DNA from: Lachnospiraceae bacterium
GTDB taxonomy: Bacteria; Bacillota_A; Clostridia; Lachnospirales; Lachnospiraceae
Length of the DNA stretch: 7,370 nucleotides
Direction: 5' to 3'
Assembly (NCBI GenBank): GCA_017523185.1
Contig: JAFWXB010000240.1
Location: 1-7,370 of the forward strand
In this document: positions 1 through 6,344 of the stretch, piece by piece
How the letters are laid out: every line of letters starts with the position of its first letter
How positions within the stretch are numbered: position 1 is the stretch's first letter
Made by a program: the position numbers and the translations under genes
Notes under the pieces: model-generated
What the model saw: only the letters and a program-made list of their open reading frames with translations
The model's database searches: none
Told to the model about the DNA's origin: nothing

Positions 1-897
1 ATGGCACAAATGCTTCGTGAATCATCTAAAAAAGATGAATATATGAAGAATGCTGAGTCAAAAATTGATAAGATTTTAGATACAATTCGTACTGGTGGAA
101 CTTTATCAAAAGAGGAAGAAGAGCTTGTTAATAATGAATTAAAAAATATGTCAGCACAAAAATATAAGGATTATAAAGACCTTCGATTAAATCCAGAAGA
201 TGTTATGGAACAATTAAAGGCAAATTACATGAGACGAGAAAGGATTTTCTTTGATATGCAAAAACAGCTGGAAGTAGATGCCAATAATCAGTTGGCTGAT
301 TTTGATACAGTAAAAATTATGACATATATGCAAGAAAAAGAAAACGATGAAAAAATTATTGAAATGGTAGAGGAATGTGCAGAGAATGAAGATGAGAAGA
401 ACCTAAAAGAAGATACAGAAAATGATGAAATAGTAGACAAAGAAACAGATAAACAAGAATTAAACGTGAATGTTGGGGATAAGCCTGTAGATGAAATGGA
501 GTTGGAAGATGGTAATCTTCAAAAGAGAGCAATGAAGATGATTGAGAATATCGAAAATGAGATGAATGATGTAAAAGAAGCTAGTGAGAATGCTAGGAAA
601 AAAGAAAACATCTTTGCAAAAACATTAGAAGATGATTATAAGCGAATTCAAAAAGTACTTAATAATGATGAAGTTAGTATAGAAAATAAGGTCGAGGCAT
701 ATGACAGATTTGTAAAAGAAGCAGGAGTAAATGCTAGAGGCAGAGAGATACAAAGAATTAAGAAGCAATTTGATGCAGAAACTCTTATGATGGCTAGAAT
801 TATGTTTCAGGGACATAATCGAATTGATAATGTAATAAATGGAAATATGAATCATAATCAAATTGGAACAGAGTTTATTAAATCATTTTTGATATAG
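1..897 (+). CDS. Charged, coiled-coil-like protein of unknown function (possibly 5'-partial)
   Basis: I do not recognise this protein. The reading frame is open from the first base of the window, so the ATG at position 1 may be internal and the gene may begin upstream; no ribosome binding site can be checked. The visible 298 residues are very rich in Lys, Glu, Asp and Asn, with a single Cys (126) and no signal peptide or membrane segment, so a soluble cytoplasmic protein is likely. Three parts can be seen: a helical, charged N-terminal part (about 1-110); a strongly acidic low-complexity stretch (about 112-170) that looks like a disordered linker; and a helical C-terminal part (about 172-270) with coiled-coil-like spacing. 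A structural or scaffold role would fit, but that is a guess. It ends with TAG and is followed 60 bases later by a terminator, so it is the last gene of its unit. That it is coding is fairly sure; its function is unknown. Confidence 0.7.
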   Translation: MAQMLRESSKKDEYMKNAESKIDKILDTIRTGGTLSKEEEELVNNELKNMSAQKYKDYKDLRLNPEDVMEQLKANYMRRERIFFDMQKQLEVDANNQLADFDTVKIMTYMQEKENDEKIIEMVEECAENEDEKNLKEDTENDEIVDKETDKQELNVNVGDKPVDEMELEDGNLQKRAMKMIENIENEMNDVKEASENARKKENIFAKTLEDDYKRIQKVLNNDEVSIENKVEAYDRFVKEAGVNARGREIQRIKKQFDAETLMMARIMFQGHNRIDNVINGNMNHNQIGTEFIKSFLI

Positions 898-900
898 AAA

Positions 901-916
901 TTGTTACTTATAACAA
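901..916. repeat. Short perfect inverted repeat just after the first gene
   Basis: TTGTTA and TAACAA flank a 4-base loop (CTTA) three bases after the stop codon. The 6-bp stem is A/T-rich and has no T tract after it, so it is not a terminator by itself. It may protect the 3' end of the transcript or may be chance. Confidence 0.3.
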
Positions 917-957
917 CTGGAAAGATTGATATTATACAAAATAAATCAAGTGGATAA

Positions 958-996
958 AGTACAGAATTCTAAAATATAAGGATTCTGTGCTTTTTT
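958..996 (+). terminator. Rho-independent terminator of the first gene
   Basis: A 12-bp stem pairs 958-969 with 980-991. All positions pair if two G-U pairs are allowed. The loop is 10 bases (970-979), and a run of T follows to 996. It separates the first gene from the small membrane protein gene. Confidence 0.88.
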
Positions 997-1036
997 GTAT
1001 GTAAATTTATAAAAAAATTAATATTTTATTGGTGTT

Positions 1037-1066
1037 TTGTTAAGAATCTGATGATATTATTATAAT
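1037..1066 (+). promoter_or_regulatory. Predicted sigma-A promoter of the small membrane protein gene
   Basis: A TTGTTA box at 1037-1042 lies 18 bases before a perfect TATAAT at 1061-1066. Transcription would start near 1073 and leave a leader of about 87 bases. The promoter lies after the upstream terminator, so the gene is probably expressed alone. Confidence 0.6.
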
Positions 1067-1159
1067 TATAGAAGTTTGAATATAAAATTTTTTATTCCAT
1101 TATAAGAAGTTGAGGTGAATTTTGGATAATTTATTTTAGTTTTGAAGGGAGAGATGAAA

Positions 1160-1447
1160 ATGTTAGATGATATTTTAGAATTTGTTTTGGATTTAATATT
1201 AGATTTGTGTTTTTCTGTTAGTACCGATAGAAAAACACCAACTCCACTTCGTATTTTGGCTGGAATTGTATTTTTTGCAGTATATGCTATTGTGGCAGGT
1301 TTGTTAATTTTTTGTGGTTTGGGATTGCTTCAAGAAGGAGAGATTGCAGGTGGAGTGATTATGCTTGTAATAGCTTTATTAGTTGTTGTTTTAACTATTG
1401 GAGCAGTTGTAAAGAAGTATAAAAATAAAGTAAAAGATAAAGAGTAA
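1160..1447 (+). CDS. Small two-pass membrane protein, function unknown
   Basis: A protein of 95 residues. I chose the ATG at 1160 because AAGGGAGAG (1145-1153) is then a well-spaced ribosome binding site. The in-frame TTG at 1142 would put that site inside the coding region, and the ATG at 1154 sits too close to it. The N-terminal 18 residues look like an amphipathic helix with regularly placed acidic residues. Residues 21-31 form a polar, proline-containing connector (Thr-Asp-Arg-Lys-Thr-Pro-Thr-Pro). Two hydrophobic segments follow (about 32-57 and 62-84), and the tail is Lys-rich (85-95). By the positive-inside rule, both ends are probably cytoplasmic. Small proteins of this layout are common in clostridia and, as far as I know, have no assigned function. 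It has its own promoter and terminator. Confidence 0.8.
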   Translation: MLDDILEFVLDLILDLCFSVSTDRKTPTPLRILAGIVFFAVYAIVAGLLIFCGLGLLQEGEIAGGVIMLVIALLVVVLTIGAVVKKYKNKVKDKE

Positions 1448-1552
1448 TTTTTTATATTTGAAGAAGAGATTTTTAAGTGAAAATTAACAATAATGAGTTA
1501 ATATCAATAAAAGAACAGCAAAATGATATATTTTTAAAAATTTAGACTTTTG

Positions 1553-1588
1553 ATGCGTAACAGATTTCATGTTTGTTACGCATTTTTT
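1553..1588 (+). terminator. Rho-independent terminator after the small membrane protein gene
   Basis: A perfect 10-bp stem pairs ATGCGTAACA (1553-1562) with TGTTACGCAT (1574-1583) across an 11-base loop. A run of six T (1583-1588) follows. It closes the single-gene unit and separates it from the metF promoter. Confidence 0.88.
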
Positions 1589-1662
1589 ATAAAATCGAAA
1601 AACTAAGAGGGTATGCCATAAAAATTATGTAATTGTTTTATTGTAATAAATTAGGAAAGTAT

Positions 1663-1691
1663 TTGCAGTATTTATGGAAAAGGCTTATAAT
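1663..1691 (+). promoter_or_regulatory. Predicted sigma-A promoter of the metF-metH unit
   Basis: TTGCAG at 1663-1668 and a perfect TATAAT at 1686-1691 are separated by 17 bases, the best spacing for sigma-A. Transcription would start near 1698, giving a leader of about 195 bases before metF. A weaker candidate nearer the gene (TTGAGT 1810-1815, TTTTAT 1833-1838) is much less convincing. Confidence 0.7.
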
Positions 1692-1697
1692 GGCTAT

Positions 1698-1893
1698 CAG
1701 ATTAAAAATTATATGTTTATGTCATTGATATTAGGTACTTGATATAAAAGTGAATAGCTGGTATTTTATGCTATTTATCACAAACCTAAAGGAGTTAGCT
1801 TTTTATACATTGAGTGTAAAAAGCAAATAAAATTTTATTATGAGTAAAAATATATTGCAAAAATATTTATGTTTATTTAGGTGAGGAGAAAAA
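1698..1893 (+). promoter_or_regulatory. metF leader with competing RNA pairings (candidate cis-regulatory RNA)
   Basis: Within the predicted leader, TTAGGT (1731-1736) can pair with ACCTAA (1784-1789). This closes a domain that contains a further hairpin: GTGA 1750-1753 with TCAC 1778-1781, and ATAGC 1754-1758 with GCTAT 1770-1774, with a 3-base bulge at 1775-1777. A second hairpin follows at 1798-1824 (GCTTTTT with AAAAAGC, then TAC with GTA). The ACCTAAA strand (1784-1790) can alternatively pair over 7 bp with TTTAGGT (1876-1882), which abuts and slightly overlaps the metF ribosome binding site (1881-1888). No hairpin here is followed by a T tract, so if this is a switch it would act on translation. 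I see no S-box, T-box, cobalamin or tetrahydrofolate riboswitch consensus. That the pairings are possible is read directly from the sequence; that they regulate is inference. Confidence 0.4.
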
Positions 1894-2766
1894 ATGAAAT
1901 TAACAGAACTTTTTAAGAATGATACATTATCACTTTCGTTTGAAGTGTTTCCACCAAAAACTGATTCTACATTTGATAGTGTAAAACACGCAACAGAGGA
2001 GATTGCGAAGTTACGTCCTTCTTTTATGAGTGTAACTTATGGTGCAGGTGGTGGTACAAGCAGTTATACATTAAATATTGCGAAAAATATCAAAGAACAT
2101 TATGATGTTCCAACGTTAGCACATTTAACTTGTGTTTCTTCTACAAGAGAAACAGTAAAAGCTCGTATTGCAGAAATGAAAGAAGCAGGTATCGAAAATA
2201 TTATGGCACTTCGTGGTGATTTAACACCGGAGTTAGAACAAAGCGACAGAAGTACGTGGGCATATCATCATGCGATTGATTTAATTGCAGATATTAAAGA
2301 AAGTGGAGATTTTTGTATTGGAGGGGCTTGTTATCCGGAAATTCATCCGGAAAGCAAAAATCAAGCAGAAGATATTCGCTATTTAAAAGAAAAAGTAGAT
2401 GCAGGTTGTTCTTTTTTGACAACGCAGATGTTTTTTGATAACAATTTGCTTTACAATTTCCTCTATAAAATTCGCGAAGCAGGAATTACTGTACCAATTA
2501 TTCCGGGAATTATGCCAATTACAAATGCTAATCAGATAGAACGTGCAATTAAATTATCCGGTTCTTTTATTCCACAACGATTTAAAAGTCTTGTAGATAA
2601 GTTTGGGTATTCTCCTGCTGCAATGAAGCAGGCAGGAATTGCATATGCGACAGACCAAATTATTGATTTGTTTGCAAATGGAATTACAAATGTACATGTA
2701 TATTCTATGAATAAACCAGATGTAGCAAGAAAAATTCAGGATAATCTTTCCGATATTTTGCGATAA
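1894..2766 (+). CDS. metF: 5,10-methylenetetrahydrofolate reductase (MetF)
   Basis: This cytoplasmic FAD enzyme reduces 5,10-methylene-tetrahydrofolate to 5-methyl-tetrahydrofolate, the methyl donor for MetH. The 290-residue length matches bacterial MetF, and the whole chain is a (beta/alpha)8-barrel family protein. Visible motifs are FEVFPPK at 16-22 (Glu17 matches the catalytic Glu28 of E. coli), the glycine-rich TYGAGGGTSS at 48-57, HLTC at 77-80, ALRGD at 105-109 (Asp109 matches E. coli Asp120 near the flavin), TQMFFD at 177-182, and HVYSMNK at 268-274. The ATG at 1894 has a strong GGAG site (1885-1888) five bases upstream. It is the first gene of the metF-activation protein-metH unit. 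No metV partner gene is present, so this looks like the simple one-subunit type; the electron donor cannot be read from the sequence. The upstream leader may control its translation. Confidence 0.96.
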   Translation: MKLTELFKNDTLSLSFEVFPPKTDSTFDSVKHATEEIAKLRPSFMSVTYGAGGGTSSYTLNIAKNIKEHYDVPTLAHLTCVSSTRETVKARIAEMKEAGIENIMALRGDLTPELEQSDRSTWAYHHAIDLIADIKESGDFCIGGACYPEIHPESKNQAEDIRYLKEKVDAGCSFLTTQMFFDNNLLYNFLYKIREAGITVPIIPGIMPITNANQIERAIKLSGSFIPQRFKSLVDKFGYSPAAMKQAGIAYATDQIIDLFANGITNVHVYSMNKPDVARKIQDNLSDILR

Positions 2767-2806
2767 AATAAATTATTTTTTGTATTAGCTATAAAGGAAA
2801 GTTATA

Positions 2807-3661
2807 ATGATTATCGTAAAAACATATAAAGCTCCTACATTTAATAAAAGTGAAATTTTACGTTATGCAGGTGTAAAGAGCGATTTTTTTAAAAAATTGA
2901 AGAAAGAAGATAAATTTTTAGATACAAAACAAGAAACAGTAGAAAGTCAATTTAGTACGAAAACAAATACTATTTTTGACAGTTCTATCAGAATAGATAA
3001 AATATCAGATAAGAAAGTAAGTAAGCAAATAGAGGAAGATAATGGGAGCTTGGATTCGATTATTTCTCTTATGGAAAGTTGTATTGAAGAAGTGCGTAAT
3101 AAACTTACATATAAAGTGTGTTATGAAACGTTTTCTATTTCTGCTTGTGGAGAATATTTGGATTTGGAGTTTACAAAGACAACGTCAAAAGATTTGCGAA
3201 AAAATTTAAAAGATTGTGAGAGCGTGATTCTTTTTTCTGCAACAATAGGAATGGAAATTGACCGATTGATTGCAAGATATAGCAGAATTTCTCCAGTAAA
3301 GGCTTTGCTGTTTCAAGCAATTGGAGCAGAGCGTATAGAAAGTCTTTGTGATATGTTTAACAAAGATATAAAAGAACAGGTAGCATTATGTGGAATGACT
3401 ATAAGACCTAGATTTAGTGCAGGATATGGAGATTTACCTTTAGAAATGCAAAGAGAGATTTTTCAAACATTGGACTGTGCAAGAAAAATTGGAGTTTCAT
3501 TGAATGAAAGTTTGCTAATGTCACCATCAAAATCTGTTACAGCGTTCATTGGCGTTGTGAAACAGGAAGTGTTGGAACATGGAGAACAGATATCTAAGGA
3601 AAAATTTGGGTGTTGTATTTGTGACAAAAAAAATTGTATGTATAGATTTGTTTGGGGATAA
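2807..3661 (+). CDS. Stand-alone methionine synthase activation protein (AdoMet-binding reactivation domain)
   Basis: This protein supplies in trans the domain that the neighbouring MetH lacks: binding AdoMet and presenting it to oxidised cob(II)alamin so that reductive methylation restores the active cofactor. The key motif is RFSAGYG at 202-208, which matches the Arg-x-x-x-Gly-Tyr AdoMet-binding loop of E. coli MetH. Other family features are NKSEILRYAG near the N-terminus (13-22), FQAIGAERIE (169-178) and PSKSVTAFIG (240-249). The C-terminus carries a Cys-rich tail with Cys269, 270, 272 and 277, seen in many clostridial stand-alone versions and possibly a metal site. Separate activation proteins are known, for example in Thermotoga maritima. 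The 284-residue length exceeds the roughly 220 I expect, because a Lys/Asp/Ser-rich stretch of about 55 residues (26-80) interrupts the N-terminal part. The start has AAAGGA (2793-2798) eight bases upstream. The gene lies 40 bases after metF and 14 before metH. Confidence 0.9.
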   Translation: MIIVKTYKAPTFNKSEILRYAGVKSDFFKKLKKEDKFLDTKQETVESQFSTKTNTIFDSSIRIDKISDKKVSKQIEEDNGSLDSIISLMESCIEEVRNKLTYKVCYETFSISACGEYLDLEFTKTTSKDLRKNLKDCESVILFSATIGMEIDRLIARYSRISPVKALLFQAIGAERIESLCDMFNKDIKEQVALCGMTIRPRFSAGYGDLPLEMQREIFQTLDCARKIGVSLNESLLMSPSKSVTAFIGVVKQEVLEHGEQISKEKFGCCICDKKNCMYRFVWG

Positions 3662-3675
3662 ATTAGGAGTATAAA

Positions 3676-6150
3676 ATGAATATTATTGAATATATAAAAG
3701 AACATATGATATATTTAGATGGTGGCATGGGAACGCTTTTACAGGAACAAGGACTTCGTGCAGGTGAACTTCCGGAGCGTTGGAATCTTTCTCATGCCGA
3801 TATTATTACAAAAATTCATCAGGATTATTTTGATGCAGGTAGTCATATTGTAAATGCCAATACATTTGGAGCAAACAGATTAAAATTTTCAAAAGAAGAA
3901 TTGGAAGAAATTATTAAATCTGCTCTGCAAAATGCAAATCAAGCAAAAGCACAGAGTAAAGGTACACAGCCAAAGTGGGTGGCACTTGATATTGGTCCAA
4001 CAGGGCGTATGTTAGAACCATATGGAGATTTTCCATTTGAAGAAGCTGTTTCCGTATTTGCAGAAACGGTAAAATTAGGTGTGAAATATGGTGCAGATTT
4101 AGTTTTGATTGAAACTATGAATGATAGTTATGAAACAAAGGCTGCGTTGCTTGCAGTAAAAGAAAATTGCGATTTGCCGGTATTTGTTTCAAATGCATAT
4201 AATGAAGATGGAAAGTTAATGACAGGAGCAAATCCGGCAGCAATGGTAGCTATGTTAGAAGGCATGGGGGCAGATGCGATAGGTGTAAACTGTTCACTTG
4301 GACCAAAAGCATTAGCAGGTGTTGTGGAAGAATATTTGAAATATGCAAGTGTTCCTGTTATTTTAAAACCAAATGCAGGATTGCCAAAAGCTGTAGATGG
4401 AAAAACAGTATATGATGTGCTTCCAATGGAATTTGCCAAAGATGTTACTGCATTAGTGAAAAAAGGGGTAAAAATTGCAGGTGGCTGTTGTGGTACAACT
4501 CCGGAATATATTGCACATTTAGTAAATGTTTCCAAAGATATAGAGCCTGTTCTGGTAACAAAGAAACAGATTACTTGTGTTTCTTCTTATAATCACGCAG
4601 TTATTTTTGACAAAAAGCCGATTTTAATTGGAGAACGTATTAATCCAACAGGCAAGAAGCGTTTTAAAGATGCCTTAAAAGCAAATGATATTGATTATAT
4701 TTTAAAAGAAGGAATTACACAAGAGGAAAAAGGTGTTGATATTTTAGATGTGAATGTGGGATTGCCGGAAATTGATGAAGTACAGATGTTAAAAACAGCA
4801 GTTTGTGAATTACAAGCAATTATTGACCTTCCATTACAGATTGATACGACAAATACAAAAGCAATGGAATTTGCACTTCGTCATTATAATGGGAAAGCAA
4901 TGATAAATTCTGTAAACGGAAAAATAGAAAGTATGCAAGCTGTTTTTCCACTTGCAAAAAAATATGGTGGTTTAATCGTAGCATTGACATTAGATGAAAA
5001 TGGAATTCCACAAAAAGCAGAAGATAGAGTGGCAATTGCACAAAAGATTTTGGAAGAAGCAAAGAAATATGGAATTGAGAAAAAAGATATTATTTTTGAC
5101 CCATTGGCATTGACAATTAGTGCAGATAATACTTCGGCAAAAGAAACTTTAAAAGCTGTGAAAATGATTCGAGAAGAACTTGGTTGTCATACTTCGTTAG
5201 GTGTTTCCAATGTATCGTTTGGATTGCCACAGCGAGATGCGATAAATAGTACCTTTTTTGCTCTTGCTATGGGAAATGGGTTGTCAGCAGCAATTATGAA
5301 TCCATATTCGTTGGATATGATGAAAGCATATTATACATTTTGTGCATTGAAAGGACTTGATGATAATTGCAGTAATTATATTACATTTGCAGAAAGTTTG
5401 CCAAAAGCAAATACAGTTACAAATGCAGGTTTAAATACAAAAAATGTAAATATAGAAACGTCTGAAAATAAAAAAGAAACAGATGTGTTACAAAATGGCG
5501 TTGGCGAAAATGGAAAAGAAAATAGAGCAGAGTTGCAAAATGCAATTATTAAAGGTCTAAAAGAACGTGCTTCTGTAATCACAAAAGATTTGCTAGGGTT
5601 TATGCCACCACTTCAAATTGTGCAAGAAGAAATTATTCCTGCATTAAATGAAGTTGGCACAGGTTTTGAAAAGAAAACCGTATATTTACCACAATTATTG
5701 ATGAGTGCAGAAGCTGCAAAATGTGCATTTGAGCAGATTAAATTACATATGCCAAGTGAAAAATCAGCCGATAAATGTCGTTTTGTGATTGCAACTGTAA
5801 AAGGCGATATTCACGATATTGGAAAGAATATTGTAAAATTGTTGTTGGAAAACTATGGATTTGAAGTAACGGATTTAGGACGTGATGTTTCACCGGAAAC
5901 AATTATAGAAAGTGTGATTGCATTACACGCTCCACTTGTAGGACTTAGTGCATTGATGACAACAACTGTTCCTGCAATGGAAGAAACAATTTGCAAATTG
6001 CGTGAACAAGCACCTTGGTGTAAAGTTGTTGTAGGTGGTGCAGTATTAACACAAGAATATGCTGATGCGATTGGTGCTGATAAATATGCAAAAGATGCCA
6101 TGGAAACGGTGCGTTTTGCAGAGGAAGTGAATCGCTTTATAAAAATTTAA
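3676..6150 (+). CDS. metH: Cobalamin-dependent methionine synthase (MetH), short form without activation domain
   Basis: MetH transfers the methyl group of methyl-tetrahydrofolate through cobalamin to homocysteine, giving methionine. Four modules are visible in 824 residues. The homocysteine domain (about 1-290) has GGMGTLLQEQG near the start and zinc ligands Cys206, Cys271 and Cys272 (in VNCSLG and GGCCGT). The folate domain (about 310-575) has GERINPTG at 319-326 and DVNVG at 358-362. The helical cap covers about 623-695. The B12 domain (about 700-824) has DIHDIG at 711-716, whose His713 is the lower cobalt ligand, followed by GLSALMTTT (756-764) and VGGA (786-789). E. coli MetH has 1227 residues; the missing C-terminal part is the activation domain encoded just upstream. 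An Asn/Glu/Lys-rich linker (about 586-622) separates the folate and cap domains. TTAGGAG (3663-3669) sets the start. A strong terminator follows. No key residue appears lost. Confidence 0.97.
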   Translation: MNIIEYIKEHMIYLDGGMGTLLQEQGLRAGELPERWNLSHADIITKIHQDYFDAGSHIVNANTFGANRLKFSKEELEEIIKSALQNANQAKAQSKGTQPKWVALDIGPTGRMLEPYGDFPFEEAVSVFAETVKLGVKYGADLVLIETMNDSYETKAALLAVKENCDLPVFVSNAYNEDGKLMTGANPAAMVAMLEGMGADAIGVNCSLGPKALAGVVEEYLKYASVPVILKPNAGLPKAVDGKTVYDVLPMEFAKDVTALVKKGVKIAGGCCGTTPEYIAHLVNVSKDIEPVLVTKKQITCVSSYNHAVIFDKKPILIGERINPTGKKRFKDALKANDIDYILKEGITQEEKGVDILDVNVGLPEIDEVQMLKTAVCELQAIIDLPLQIDTTNTKAMEFALRHYNGKAMINSVNGKIESMQAVFPLAKKYGGLIVALTLDENGIPQKAEDRVAIAQKILEEAKKYGIEKKDIIFDPLALTISADNTSAKETLKAVKMIREELGCHTSLGVSNVSFGLPQRDAINSTFFALAMGNGLSAAIMNPYSLDMMKAYYTFCALKGLDDNCSNYITFAESLPKANTVTNAGLNTKNVNIETSENKKETDVLQNGVGENGKENRAELQNAIIKGLKERASVITKDLLGFMPPLQIVQEEIIPALNEVGTGFEKKTVYLPQLLMSAEAAKCAFEQIKLHMPSEKSADKCRFVIATVKGDIHDIGKNIVKLLLENYGFEVTDLGRDVSPETIIESVIALHAPLVGLSALMTTTVPAMEETICKLREQAPWCKVVVGGAVLTQEYADAIGADKYAKDAMETVRFAEEVNRFIKI
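5506..5541 (+). repeat. 12-codon segment in the MetH linker, related to one in the flavoprotein gene
   Basis: This segment encodes ENGKENRAELQN (MetH residues 611-622). Ungapped alignment with 6942-6977 (ENDEKKKAEFQN) gives 30 identical bases of 36 in the same reading phase. The 16-base core at 5526-5541 differs from 6962-6977 by one base. It lies at the end of a low-complexity linker. Shared ancestry and chance similarity of A-rich low-complexity DNA are both possible. Confidence 0.45.
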
Positions 6151-6162
6151 GAAAATATATTT

Positions 6163-6205
6163 AAAATTTCCGGGAAAATAAATTGACCCGGAAATTTTGT
6201 GTTTT
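6163..6205 (+). terminator. Strong terminator of the metF-metH unit
   Basis: A perfect 12-bp stem pairs AAAATTTCCGGG (6163-6174) with CCCGGAAATTTT (6187-6198) across a 12-base loop. An interrupted T tract follows to 6205. It starts 12 bases after the metH stop codon. The symmetric A and T flanks could let it also work on the opposite strand. Confidence 0.9.
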
Positions 6206-6210
6206 ATAAT
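6183..6210 (+). promoter_or_regulatory. Predicted promoter of the flavoprotein gene, overlapping the metH terminator
   Basis: TTGACC at 6183-6188 and TATAAT at 6205-6210 are 16 bases apart. The -35 box lies in the loop and 3' arm of the metH terminator. Transcription would start near 6217, about 128 bases before the gene. A second TATAAT at 6289-6294 has no acceptable -35 box at 17 bases, though it could serve as a weaker start. Confidence 0.55.
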
Positions 6211-6236
6211 GAATATAATACTAGTTGTATATTCAT
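6209..6236. promoter_or_regulatory. Palindrome at the predicted transcription start of the flavoprotein gene (candidate operator)
   Basis: ATGAATATA (6209-6217) and TATATTCAT (6228-6236) form a perfect 9-bp inverted repeat with a 10-base spacer. It spans the end of the predicted -10 box and the start site, where a bound repressor would block transcription. The half-site ATGAATATA recurs as a direct copy at 6295-6303, beside the second TATAAT. The A/T richness makes chance occurrence possible; no regulator gene is in the window. Confidence 0.4.
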
Positions 6237-6344
6237 AAATGAATTATAAATTGTAGTGGAAGAAATAAATAAAAAGATAGGTAAATAGTATAATATGAAT
6301 ATAAAATAAATTTAGTATATTAAGAAAGAGAGAAAGGTTTTTAT

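Noticed and set aside
1122..1139. Possible five-codon leader peptide (TTG start, with GAGGTG upstream) before the small membrane protein gene.
   Set aside because: It is too short, starts with TTG and has no regulatory hairpin after it; chance is the simpler reading.
1142..1159. TTG at 1142 as the start of the small membrane protein.
   Set aside because: It would translate the evident ribosome binding site; the ATG at 1160 has proper spacing.
1607..1629. Sequence beginning GAGGGTATGCCATA that resembles the outer end of some insertion sequences.
   Set aside because: No matching inverted end, target duplication or transposase remnant is in the window, and the resemblance is from memory only.
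1798..1824. Leader hairpin considered as a transcription attenuator for metF.
   Set aside because: It is followed by A-rich sequence, not a T tract, so it should not terminate transcription.
1810..1830. Possible six-codon TTG-started ORF after AAAGGAG (1788-1794) in the metF leader.
   Set aside because: The spacing is too long for initiation, and the peptide contains no methionine or cysteine run that would suit attenuation.
4128..4535. A 135-residue open frame on the minus strand inside metH.
   Set aside because: It is antisense to conserved, motif-bearing MetH sequence and has no family resemblance. The other minus-strand frames (in 625-861, 3463-3705, 4820-5062, 5376-5582, 5853-6101 and 6971-7153) were rejected for the same kind of reason.
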